Positions 5,454-10,665 of a DNA stretch of 10,665 nucleotides are shown here, piece by piece; position 1 is the first letter of the stretch; every line of letters starts with the position of its first letter. A program made the translations under genes and the position numbers. The notes below the pieces were generated by a model. That model saw only the letters and a program-made list of their open reading frames with translations, did no database searches and was not told where the DNA came from. This DNA is from DATKGL01 sp035510795 (lineage in GTDB: Bacteria > Patescibacteriota > Saccharimonadia > Saccharimonadales > UBA4665): NCBI GenBank assembly GCA_035510795.1, contig DATKGL010000023.1, positions 1 to 10,665 of the forward strand, in the 5' to 3' direction.

Positions 5454-6023
5454 CTAGCCGAAACGCATTATCATCGCAAAGGCTACGATAATTGCCAGCA
5501 AAATCCAGGCAAAAGCATCGAAGCCTCTGGCATTGACCCGCACCAACAGTTTTCTGCCGCGATTACCGATCGGCAGATCAGCGGCATTGACAGCCAGCCA
5601 GCCCCAATTGATCAGCAGAAGGCCGCCGAAGCAGAAAAGACAAAGAATGCAGAGTGCTCTTATGTGATAAGTGCTTTGCCATAGAAACCAAAGTCCAAAA
5701 CACAAAAAGAACAATGCAAATCCCTGCATCGTAAGACGTAGTTTTTTCACTAAAACGCTGCCGGTCAGGCCGGCCAATGCAGTCCCCAGCATCAGCGTAA
5801 AAAACACTATACATAGCAGTGAATTGGGGAAACCGAAAACTTTACTTTGCCAGGCATTTAAAACAGAGCTGCAGCTAAAAACACTATTCAGGTCACAAGT
5901 TAATACTGTATGAGCATTCTTGAGTAGTTCCTGGTATTCTAATGTTTCTAAGAACGACGCCACCAGACCGATAGCTCCGCCTATGGCTGTGATGCCATAT
6001 ATGAGTCTCTGCTTTTGTTTCAT
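5454..6023 (-). CDS. VKOR-family disulfide-forming membrane protein
   Basis: 189 residues with about five hydrophobic segments (roughly 9-28, 66-88, 97-115, 122-143 and 168-187). Bacterial VKOR homologues reoxidise a DsbA-like thioredoxin-fold partner and pass electrons to quinone, taking the role of DsbB. Seen: the loop cysteine pair C43 and C51 in CDLNSVFSCS, FGFPNSLL at 63-70 (family FG-P-N/S signature), and the active-site CxxC in ALCILC (C125, C128). All four catalytic cysteines are present. Extra cysteines C71, C108 and C131 lie within membrane segments. No DsbA-like partner is fused or adjacent. The ATG is preceded by the best -10 in the window. A likely natural substrate class is cysteine-bearing exported proteins such as the neighbouring cohesin-dockerin protein. 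Confidence 0.93.
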   Translation of the reverse strand: MKQKQRLIYGITAIGGAIGLVASFLETLEYQELLKNAHTVLTCDLNSVFSCSSVLNAWQSKVFGFPNSLLCIVFFTLMLGTALAGLTGSVLVKKLRLTMQGFALFFLCFGLWFLWQSTYHIRALCILCLFCFGGLLLINWGWLAVNAADLPIGNRGRKLLVRVNARGFDAFAWILLAIIVAFAMIMRFG

Positions 6024-6030
6024 AAGCGTA

Positions 6031-6039
6031 ATTATATCA
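6031..6039 (-). promoter_or_regulatory. Consensus extended -10 promoter for the VKOR gene
   Basis: On the minus strand TGA-TATAAT is a perfect extended -10 ending 7 nt before the ATG at 6023, with no Shine-Dalgarno. No recognisable -35 is needed or seen. It is the strongest example of the leaderless pattern here. Confidence 0.72.
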
Positions 6040-6064
6040 CCGGAGTCAGGGCTCAGGCTAAATG

Positions 6065-6076
6065 GCGGGACCCCGC
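6065..6076. repeat. Short GC-rich inverted repeat in the divergent region
   Basis: GCGGG and CCCGC face each other across AC, in otherwise AT-rich DNA between the VKOR and cohesin-dockerin genes. No T-tract follows, so it is not a terminator; a protein binding site is possible. Confidence 0.25.
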
Positions 6077-6165
6077 AGAGGGTAATTTATTTTACTGGTT
6101 AGTTTAGGCCCACGGTACGAAATTTATCAAAATTATGCTAACATAACTCTGTAAAATCTAATCTT

Positions 6166-6173
6166 TGCATAAT
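6166..6173 (+). promoter_or_regulatory. Candidate -10 for the cohesin-dockerin gene
   Basis: TG followed directly by CATAAT (6168-6173) would start transcription near 6180, leaving a leader of about 20 nt before the TTG at 6200. No Shine-Dalgarno is clear. An in-frame TAA at 6170-6172 prevents an earlier start. Confidence 0.35.
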
Positions 6174-6199
6174 CGTTAGCAGCGAGAAAACCTAAGAAT

Positions 6200-7222
6200 T
6201 TGTCAGACCGCGAAAAAAAAATCGTAGAATATGATTTCCCGAGGAAGAGTCGCAATTTTAACTTGGTCGGTTTTCTTAGCTTTTTTGTTATATTTGCGAC
6301 CATTGGCACGATCTTGCTGTACAACTCACGAGCAGCCGGCAATGATTCATTGTCTTTGTCTCCGGCTTCTGGCTCATACATTTATGGCGGCACAGTTACC
6401 CTGACAGTTAACGAAGACAGCTCAGATGCGATCAATGCTGTTGAAGCCGATCTAACTTATAATTCGACTCAGCTGCAGTTTACCAGTGCTAGCTGCTCCT
6501 CGACGTTTGGGATTACTGCCCAAAATACGGGTGGCAGCGGCGCAGTCGAATTAGCTTGCGGTATAGCTGATGGTTCTGTGACAGGAGCCCAAACTGTCGG
6601 CACTGTCAGTTTTACGGTTATCGGTGGTAGTTCATCCTCAGTTATCACTTTCGCTTCAACATCGGCAATTATTGATCAGTCAACCGACACAAATAACTGG
6701 AACGGAGTTACAACCGGCGGGACCTATACCCTAGCTTCTGCCCCTACCTCCAGCATAACCTCGCCCAGCGGCGGCGCTCTGATTCATACCAATTGCATGA
6801 GTATCTCGGCTTCTTCCAGTGATGCAGTCGGCTTAACTAAAGTCGAGTTTCTGGTTAATGGCGGCCTCTACGCCACTGATACCACTGGTTCATTAACGTC
6901 TCTATCGTTCGCCTGGAACACGCTTTCTGGCTATCCCAATGGCACTTATAGTCTTACGACAAAAGCTTTCAATGGGGCAGGGTTGTCAACAACCTCCTCG
7001 CCGATCTCGGTCAAAGTTAATAACGGCGACATTAATGGTGACGGAAACGTCACTATAAGTGATCTTAGCGCAATGGCCACCAACTGGGGCAAAACATACG
7101 GTACTGTCGGCACTTGTAGCGGCAGCCAAACGACCTTCGCCGATGGCGATCTGAATGAAGACAACGAAGTTAATATAACCGATTTATCAATTCTGGCTAG
7201 TAACTGGGGAACTTCGGATTGA
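6200..7222 (+). CDS. Membrane-anchored or secreted cohesin-Ig-dockerin protein
   Basis: 340 residues. Order: a charged cytoplasmic N-terminus (1-20), a hydrophobic anchor or signal segment (about 21-41) ending in SRAAG with a possible signal peptidase site, a cohesin-like beta-sandwich (about 50-178), a bacterial Ig-like domain (about 183-273) and a type I dockerin (about 276-338). The dockerin has two calcium-binding loops, D277-N279-D281-N283-D288 and D317-N319-D321-E323-D328, each followed by a short helix ending in NWG. Cohesin and dockerin normally bind each other across different proteins, building extracellular complexes; having both on one chain suggests self-association or a chain of related proteins. 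C99 and C120 could form a disulfide. The start is TTG 6200, the only usable start after an in-frame TAA at 6170. It faces DHFR tail to tail across 77 nt. Confidence 0.85.
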   Translation: MSDREKKIVEYDFPRKSRNFNLVGFLSFFVIFATIGTILLYNSRAAGNDSLSLSPASGSYIYGGTVTLTVNEDSSDAINAVEADLTYNSTQLQFTSASCSSTFGITAQNTGGSGAVELACGIADGSVTGAQTVGTVSFTVIGGSSSSVITFASTSAIIDQSTDTNNWNGVTTGGTYTLASAPTSSITSPSGGALIHTNCMSISASSSDAVGLTKVEFLVNGGLYATDTTGSLTSLSFAWNTLSGYPNGTYSLTTKAFNGAGLSTTSSPISVKVNNGDINGDGNVTISDLSAMATNWGKTYGTVGTCSGSQTTFADGDLNEDNEVNITDLSILASNWGTSD

Positions 7223-7299
7223 CTAAGCTGGCTACTGCCGCAGACGCTGCATCCTATAGTCTTGCACCGAGCTCAACCAGCTAGTATTGCTGAGGTGTG

Positions 7300-7776
7300 T
7301 TAGGTTTTTTGCCAAATTTGAAATTGATAGTTTATGCTATCGTCTTGCAGCATTTCACTCTTGCTGGTTAGCTTAAAGAGCTGCTTGAATGGCGGAAAAA
7401 ATTTAGTACAGTGGAAATCTTGTTCAATCTGGGTGACCAGCAACTCTTCGATTAGATCAAGCGTTTGTGCGAATAAGCCGGCGCCTCCTATAATCCAGAC
7501 ATTATCTCCGCGGTGGCTGCTGATAAACTCATTCAACTCGGTAGATAGAATCGGCGTGAAACCGGTTCTCAACCTAACTTGATCGTGGGTCACGACATAA
7601 TTTTTTCGGCCGGGAAGCGGGTGATCAAACTCCCGGTAGGTCCCGTAACCCATAATTATCAACTGGCTGGCAGTTTTCTCGCGAAAATAATTGACGTCAG
7701 CGGGCAAGTGCCAGGGGATGCCTTGGTCATTGGCTATTCCCTGCTTTATATCTATCGCAGCAATTCCTCTAACCAT
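7300..7776 (-). CDS. folA: Dihydrofolate reductase
   Basis: 158 residues, normal for bacterial DHFR, which reduces dihydrofolate to tetrahydrofolate with NADPH. With the ATG at 7776 the residue numbers coincide with E. coli DHFR: I5, A7, W22, D27 (catalytic acid, in PWHLPADVNYF), I20 where E. coli has M20, G43 and T46. The PLPGRKN segment and the IIGG nucleotide-binding turn near 95 are also present. E. coli R44 and H45, which contact the 2'-phosphate of NADPH, are replaced by Y44 and G45 (MGYGT), so cofactor preference may be changed. The longer in-frame start at 7812 would add 12 residues with no family match; a TATGAT hexamer 6 nt before 7776 supports the shorter form. It converges with the cohesin-dockerin gene. 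Confidence 0.94.
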   Translation of the reverse strand: MVRGIAAIDIKQGIANDQGIPWHLPADVNYFREKTASQLIIMGYGTYREFDHPLPGRKNYVVTHDQVRLRTGFTPILSTELNEFISSHRGDNVWIIGGAGLFAQTLDLIEELLVTQIEQDFHCTKFFPPFKQLFKLTSKSEMLQDDSINYQFQIWQKT

Positions 7777-7782
7777 GGTCTT

Positions 7783-7788
7783 ATCATA
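7783..7788 (-). promoter_or_regulatory. -10 element, leaderless start for DHFR
   Basis: On the minus strand TATGAT ends 6 nt before the ATG at 7776. It lies inside the longer reading frame, arguing that the start at 7812 is not used. Confidence 0.6.
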
Positions 7789-7856
7789 AACGACCGGCTT
7801 TGCCGAAATCAAATCTGGACTGATTTACAGGCGGTCTACCTCAGCCATTGGACTAC

Positions 7857-8018
7857 ATGAAGAGTAAGGCCGCTAAGATATTTTTTTGGATGAATAAAGA
7901 TTTTTTTCATAGTGTTTATGGTAGGAACGTTGTGTACATAGTTTTATACCTGCGAATTTGCTTTGTCAATAAAAGCTTAAGTGCTTACCTGAATGCACTG
8001 GGCAGGCTAATTATTTAG
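7857..8018 (+). CDS. Possible 53-residue small protein
   Basis: Open frame from ATG 7857 to TAG 8016-8018, or from ATG 7890 for 42 residues. The peptide begins MKSKAAKIFFWMNK, has a hydrophobic middle (VVYIVLYLRICF) and a basic tail, so it could be a small membrane-associated protein. No Shine-Dalgarno and no correctly spaced -10 precede either ATG, and an open frame of this length can arise by chance in AT-rich DNA. I do not recognise it. Confidence 0.18.
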   Translation: MKSKAAKIFFWMNKDFFHSVYGRNVVYIVLYLRICFVNKSLSAYLNALGRLII

Positions 8019-8048
8019 CGTTCTACTGCTCAAGACGTTTTGTGATAC

Positions 8049-8078
8049 TATAATGGCATAGAATCAATCAATGGGGGA
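8049..8078 (+). promoter_or_regulatory. Promoter and ribosome binding site of tatA
   Basis: TATAAT at 8049-8054 would start transcription near 8061, giving a leader of about 20 nt. GGGGGA (8073-8078) lies 3-4 nt before the ATG at 8082 and could act as a G-rich Shine-Dalgarno, though spacing is short. Confidence 0.5.
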
Positions 8079-8081
8079 CTT

Positions 8082-8306
8082 ATGCTCGGACATTTTGCGT
8101 TTCTGGATCTAGACACACCGGATCTTATCATAATACTGGCAATAATATTATTGTTGTTTGGCGGCCGAAAATTGCCTCAACTGTCAAAAAGTTTAGCCGA
8201 CTCCGTTCGCGAGCTTAGAAAAGGCTTTGGCGACGACCACGAGAATGAAAATGAAAAAACTGCAAAGAAAAAAGAATCACCAGAAAAAGAGACTGACGAC
8301 AAATAA
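8082..8306 (+). CDS. tatA: Sec-independent translocase subunit TatA
   Basis: 74 residues with the TatA/E layout: a short N-terminus, one hydrophobic transmembrane helix (about 14-26), the FGG hinge (26-28), an amphipathic helix starting KLPQLSKSLADSVRELR (30-46) and a highly charged Lys/Glu/Asp-rich tail (49-74). TatA oligomerises around the TatC receptor to let folded proteins with twin-arginine signals cross the membrane. No TatB-like paralogue is seen, so this TatA probably serves both roles, as in Gram-positive two-component systems. The N-terminus is a few residues longer than typical, with acidic D9, D11 and D14 just before or at the helix. Its 3' end overlaps tatC, suggesting coupled translation. 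Confidence 0.94.
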   Translation: MLGHFAFLDLDTPDLIIILAIILLLFGGRKLPQLSKSLADSVRELRKGFGDDHENENEKTAKKKESPEKETDDK

Positions 8307-9225
8307 GTCAGACGTTGCACAGCCGTTCATAGAGCATCTGTATGAATTACGCAGACGACTAATTTATGTAGTAGCTTCAATAATAATTTTCTCAACACTG
8401 GCATACTTTGTTCAGCAGTATCTGGTGAGCTTTTTACTCCACCCTTCCAAGGGCCAGCAGTTTATCTATACGTCTCCTGGGGGCGGCATAGGTTTTCTGT
8501 TTAGCGTTTGTACCTATGTTGGGATAGCCGCCAGCATCCCAGTTATTGTTTATCAAATTCTCGGGTTTTTAGAACCACTGATCGCCGAACACATCAGGCG
8601 CAGGATCATTAAATACAGTTTGGTTTCAGCTGCACTGGCAGTTGTCGGTTTTTGTTTTGGTTATTTCATAGGGTTACCGATTGCCCTTCATTTCTTGAGA
8701 AATCAGTTTACTGACCGCCAGATTCGACCACTGTTTACTATCCAGGAGTACATGTCTTTCCTGATGGTTTATTTATTGGGTTCGTCGCTGCTGTGTCAGT
8801 TGCCACTTTTCTTGATGTTTACCAATCATATTCGACCATTGAAACCGCGCAAATTATTCAACGCCCAAAGGTATGTCATTGTTGCCGCTTTTGTAATAGC
8901 AATGATTATGGCGCCGACAACAAATATATTTGACCAATTGGTGATTGCCGGACCGATTATTCTGGTCTATAACCTGAGCATTATCTTAATCTGGAGGGTT
9001 AACCGCCAAAACCGACGGCCGGACTATGTCGCCAAGCTGCTGGAAAAAGACCGCGAGGTTCAGGCGGCCAGATTTCACCATCCGGTCTTAGAGCTGGCAA
9101 CTGATCAAGCGGGTTTTGTAAACAAACCAGTTACGGTTTCGGGTCTAAGGTTTAATTCAAACAGTAAAAGGTTCATGGACGTCAGCCGGCGCTTTCCGTC
9201 AGCCGGCGTCAATAGCCCGATTTAA
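8251..9225 (+). CDS. tatC: Sec-independent translocase subunit TatC
   Basis: TatC is the six-helix membrane receptor for twin-arginine signal peptides. Seen: the conserved N-terminal QPFIEHLYELRRRL before the first helix, FLEPLIAEHIRRRII in the first cytoplasmic loop, and further hydrophobic segments through about 8990. A polar C-terminal tail of about 70 residues follows, longer than usual. The glutamate of E. coli TatC E103 seems replaced by Ile when that loop is aligned without gaps (KHERR against EHIRR). The start is uncertain: the homologous part begins near 8309, but no ATG, GTG or TTG lies there. In-frame starts upstream are ATG 8251 (chosen; 324 residues), ATG 8245 and TTG 8227, all inside tatA, so the frames overlap by at least 56 nt. 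The resulting N-terminal extension is strongly lysine-rich. Confidence 0.9.
   Translation: MKKLQRKKNHQKKRLTTNKSDVAQPFIEHLYELRRRLIYVVASIIIFSTLAYFVQQYLVSFLLHPSKGQQFIYTSPGGGIGFLFSVCTYVGIAASIPVIVYQILGFLEPLIAEHIRRRIIKYSLVSAALAVVGFCFGYFIGLPIALHFLRNQFTDRQIRPLFTIQEYMSFLMVYLLGSSLLCQLPLFLMFTNHIRPLKPRKLFNAQRYVIVAAFVIAMIMAPTTNIFDQLVIAGPIILVYNLSIILIWRVNRQNRRPDYVAKLLEKDREVQAARFHHPVLELATDQAGFVNKPVTVSGLRFNSNSKRFMDVSRRFPSAGVNSPI
9181..9208 (+). repeat. 11-bp direct repeat at the end of tatC
   Basis: GTCAGCCGGCG occurs at 9181-9191 and 9198-9208. Because GCCGGC is itself palindromic, the two copies can also pair into a GC-rich hairpin. The 17-bp period is not a multiple of three, so the encoded residues differ. 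No T-tract follows closely, so it is a weak terminator candidate at best. Confidence 0.55.
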
Positions 9226-9271
9226 TACTGGCTAAAGCCTGTAGCGCATAAACCTGGACAAAGCTTATGCA

Positions 9272-9277
9272 TATAAT
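9272..9277 (+). promoter_or_regulatory. Candidate upstream -10 for the exported-protein gene
   Basis: TATAAT, with TG two bases before it, would start transcription near 9284 and place the 9288-9311 palindrome in a 37-nt leader. It competes with the leaderless -10 at 9308-9313 as the real promoter. Confidence 0.4.
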
Positions 9278-9287
9278 GTAATAGACA

Positions 9288-9311
9288 AATAGTAAACATT
9301 AGTTTACTATT
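9288..9311. promoter_or_regulatory. Perfect 10-bp-arm palindrome, likely operator
   Basis: AATAGTAAAC (9288-9297) and GTTTACTATT (9302-9311) flank ATTA. The right arm overlaps a TATTAT -10 hexamer (9308-9313), which ends 7 nt before the ATG at 9321, so a bound dimeric repressor would block it. It could also be an RNA hairpin if transcription starts from the upstream TATAAT. No T-run follows, so it is not a standard terminator for tatC. Confidence 0.55.
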
Positions 9312-9320
9312 ATCTAACTT

Positions 9321-9758
9321 ATGTGTAGTTTCGTTTGGCGGTCGTTGGGCTTTGCAGGATTACTGATAAGCGGTGCAGTCTTAATATTATTTACGATTCC
9401 TTTGATTCCTAATTTAGCCTTTGCATTAAATCAAGCACCTGCCAGTATTGTGGTGACAGCTGTCGTTGCTCCGGTCAGGTATGTATTAGTTAATCAAAAC
9501 AATGAGATTATTGAAATTTTGAGCAATACGCCGCTAAATGTTCCGCCAAAAGTTTATCAAAGTAGCTTTAAATCAAACGAAATACCTTTAACAACGCCAA
9601 TCGATAAAAGTTATCGAGATATAATCGTCAAAATTAATACTTCAAAAACCGGTGTTATTTATTCGCGGCAGGCAAATCAGCCCGTCGGCTTGATATCAAT
9701 GGATAGTTTACGCAGTCTAAGTAAGATTGAAAGCGTTTTGTTTAAAACGAAACAATAA
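9321..9758 (+). CDS. Exported protein of unknown function
   Basis: 145 residues; I do not recognise a named family. A basic start (R7) is followed by a hydrophobic stretch (about 8-30) and a plausible signal peptidase I site after AFA (33-35), before LNQAP. The mature part, about 110 residues, looks beta-rich: SIVVTAVVAPVRYVLVNQ, then NEIIEILSNT, and a polar region with many Ser, Thr and Lys. The mature part has no cysteines. The start codon has no Shine-Dalgarno; a TATTAT hexamer 7 nt upstream fits the leaderless pattern, and a strong palindrome overlaps it. The stop lies inside the 3' end of the convergent glycine-rich gene (17 nt overlap). Confidence 0.78.
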   Translation: MCSFVWRSLGFAGLLISGAVLILFTIPLIPNLAFALNQAPASIVVTAVVAPVRYVLVNQNNEIIEILSNTPLNVPPKVYQSSFKSNEIPLTTPIDKSYRDIIVKINTSKTGVIYSRQANQPVGLISMDSLRSLSKIESVLFKTKQ

Positions 9759-10653
9759 TAACAAAACCTGCACCACCTGCGCCACCAGCGCCACCTGATG
9801 AATAACCCGATCCGCCTCCGCCGCCGCCTGAGCCTAGTTGACCCATGCCACCAGCGCCGCCAGCGCCGCCAGGGGCACTGCTATAGTTAGTCCCGCCACC
9901 CGATCCTCCGGTTGTTAAGAACGGGCCGTTTAGAAGTACTCCTGGACTACCGTTACCGCCGATCGCTGTACCACCCGGCACAGTAGGAATAATGCCGGCA
10001 CCGGTAACTGCTCCACCGGCGTAATTGGTAGTACCTTGGGTGCTGCCGCCACCAGCGCCGCCAGATGTGCCAAGCGTTGCCAAAGCGTTCACGGCCGATC
10101 CTGCCCCACCCCCAATAGCTCCACCGACAACACCTACAGCACCAGCAATGAATGTTGTAACTCCGAAATTAGATAAAATACAACCACCTATAGTCGCGAT
10201 TGTACCGGCTGCTCCTGCCGCTCCGGCAGCGCTTGCCGAGCCGCCGCCGCCTAAGCCAGCCCCTGCAGCACCCGATACCAAGTAAAGGTTTTGCACTATC
10301 GTACTTCCAGCCGCTGCGGATATATAACTCAATAAGCCGGCAGTTCCATTTGCCCCTGCTGCACCACCTGATCCACCCATCCCGACGTTAATATAAAGTC
10401 TGTCAGGCACCATAAAAGCTGGGATAACTAATCTCGAAGCTCCGCTGCAGCCGCCACCGCCACCGCCACCGGCAGCACCGGAAATTGCGGTAAAGCCGCC
10501 GCCGCCACCGCCACCACCGCCAACGCAGAACATCATTATCATACTGCAGCCCCTGGGTTTGACCCATTCCTGCCAATTGGCGGCTGCGCCAGAGCAGTAG
10601 AACATCTTAACGTCCCCGAAGGTATTCGAGGGAAAGTAAAATTCGTCAATCAC
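9742..10653 (-). CDS. Glycine-rich repeat protein resembling phage tail/adhesin-type Gly-rich domains
   Basis: 303 residues if started at the GTG at 10653. An N-terminal part of about 45 residues (FYFPSNTFGDVKMF, then WQEWVKPRG) leads into a long region dominated by Gly, Ala and Ser, with runs such as nine glycines near residue 44 and repeated GGAGGAGG, ending in the hydrophobic strand GFVIIVSF. The pattern of a Trp-Pro-Gly lead-in, poly-Gly blocks between short beta segments and a closing VII strand resembles Gly-rich domains of phage tail fibres and related surface proteins. No signal peptide or anchor is visible, so localisation is unknown. The frame stays open to the window edge, so an earlier start outside cannot be excluded; a TTATTA sequence 6 nt upstream of the GTG weakly fits the leaderless pattern. 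Its base composition, much richer in G and C than its neighbours, follows from the glycine codons. Confidence 0.78.
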   Translation of the reverse strand: MIDEFYFPSNTFGDVKMFYCSGAAANWQEWVKPRGCSMIMMFCVGGGGGGGGGFTAISGAAGGGGGGGCSGASRLVIPAFMVPDRLYINVGMGGSGGAAGANGTAGLLSYISAAAGSTIVQNLYLVSGAAGAGLGGGGSASAAGAAGAAGTIATIGGCILSNFGVTTFIAGAVGVVGGAIGGGAGSAVNALATLGTSGGAGGGSTQGTTNYAGGAVTGAGIIPTVPGGTAIGGNGSPGVLLNGPFLTTGGSGGGTNYSSAPGGAGGAGGMGQLGSGGGGGGSGYSSGGAGGAGGAGFVIIVSF

Positions 10654-10665
10654 CTTGTTTAATAA

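Larger units (their letters stand above)
7777..8081. other. Divergent intergenic region between DHFR and tatA
   Basis: About 305 bases holding the DHFR -10 at the left end and the tatA promoter at the right end. Between them are two T-runs (7881-7887 and 7901-7907), a weak stem GCGGTC/GGCCGC (about 7831-7836 and 7868-7873, with one G-T pair) before the first T-run, a small inverted repeat AGTGC/GCACT (7980-7984 and 7995-7999) and one short open frame. I checked both strands for a tRNA and found none. The stem plus T-run could end a short plus-strand RNA, but no gene for it is evident. Confidence 0.4.

Noticed and set aside
7226..7310. Bidirectional terminator between the cohesin-dockerin and DHFR genes
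   Set aside because: Stems such as CAGC/GCTG and AGCTGG/CCAGCT are short or far apart, and the T-run (7305-7310) is about 13 nt beyond the nearest stem, inside the DHFR 3' end.
7801..7873. tRNA-like sequence on the minus strand, with a TAGTCCAATGG-like D-arm start and TGTAAA like a tRNA-Tyr anticodon loop
   Set aside because: The anticodon stem has mismatches, there is no GTTCRANY T-loop, and no acceptor arms pair.
10025..10285. Proline-rich open frame on the plus strand opposite the glycine-rich gene
   Set aside because: Glycine codons read as proline on the opposite strand automatically. The minus frame is longer, has a structured N-terminus and a closing hydrophobic strand, and the plus frame has neither.
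9742..10560. CRISPR-like or minisatellite array suggested by repeated GCC/ACC units
   Set aside because: The repeats are irregular glycine/alanine codon runs in one long frame, with no constant repeat unit or spacers.

Overview
The window is gene-dense, moderately AT-rich bacterial DNA with small proteins, three convergent gene pairs that overlap or nearly touch, and many genes whose start codon sits where transcription should begin. The gene set fits a reduced-genome bacterium of the Patescibacteria/CPR, with Saccharibacteria as my best guess: a vitamin K epoxide reductase-like disulfide enzyme, a minimal TatA-TatC pair, a RimB/RimK-type fusion, a stand-alone class II synthetase-like domain, a cohesin/dockerin surface protein and a glycine-rich protein. 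This placement is inference from gene content; no rRNA or ribosomal protein gene is present to test it. TGA, TAA and TAG all behave as stops. I see no tRNA, rRNA, CRISPR array or insertion sequence.

Layout. 1-1662: three plus-strand genes, each with its own -10 element: a histidine phosphatase, a two-helix membrane protein and an MntP-like exporter. 1663-4613: a YbaK/EbsC-type tRNA-editing protein on plus converges (28 nt overlap) with a class IIb synthetase-like gene on minus. Upstream of that, also on minus, lies a single-chain fusion of a RimB-like aspartic protease and a RimK-like ATP-grasp ligase. A 14-bp terminator hairpin separates the two minus genes. 4614-6023: a CRP/FNR-family regulator (plus) converges with a VKOR-family enzyme (minus), 6 nt apart. 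6024-7776: a membrane-anchored cohesin-Ig-dockerin protein (plus) converges with dihydrofolate reductase (minus). 7777-8081 is a mostly non-coding divergent region. 8082-9225 is tatA-tatC with overlapping reading frames. 9226-10665: an exported protein of unknown function converges (17 nt overlap) with a glycine-rich protein at the window edge.

How the genes may work together. VKOR, TatA/TatC, the cohesin-dockerin protein and the small exported protein all concern export, oxidative folding and the cell surface. The cohesin-dockerin protein has four cysteines that could be VKOR-pathway substrates. The YbaK-like and synthetase-like genes both belong to amino-acid/tRNA chemistry, and the protease-ligase fusion suggests protein tail modification and its reversal by one polypeptide. 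The clearest structural pattern is non-coding: eight genes have a TATNNT-like -10 hexamer, often preceded by TGN, ending exactly 6 or 7 nt before the start codon. This predicts leaderless mRNAs and fixes several otherwise ambiguous starts (YbaK-like GTG at 1823, DHFR ATG at 7776, small membrane protein ATG at 744). The synthetase-like, CRP and tatA genes carry Shine-Dalgarno sequences instead.
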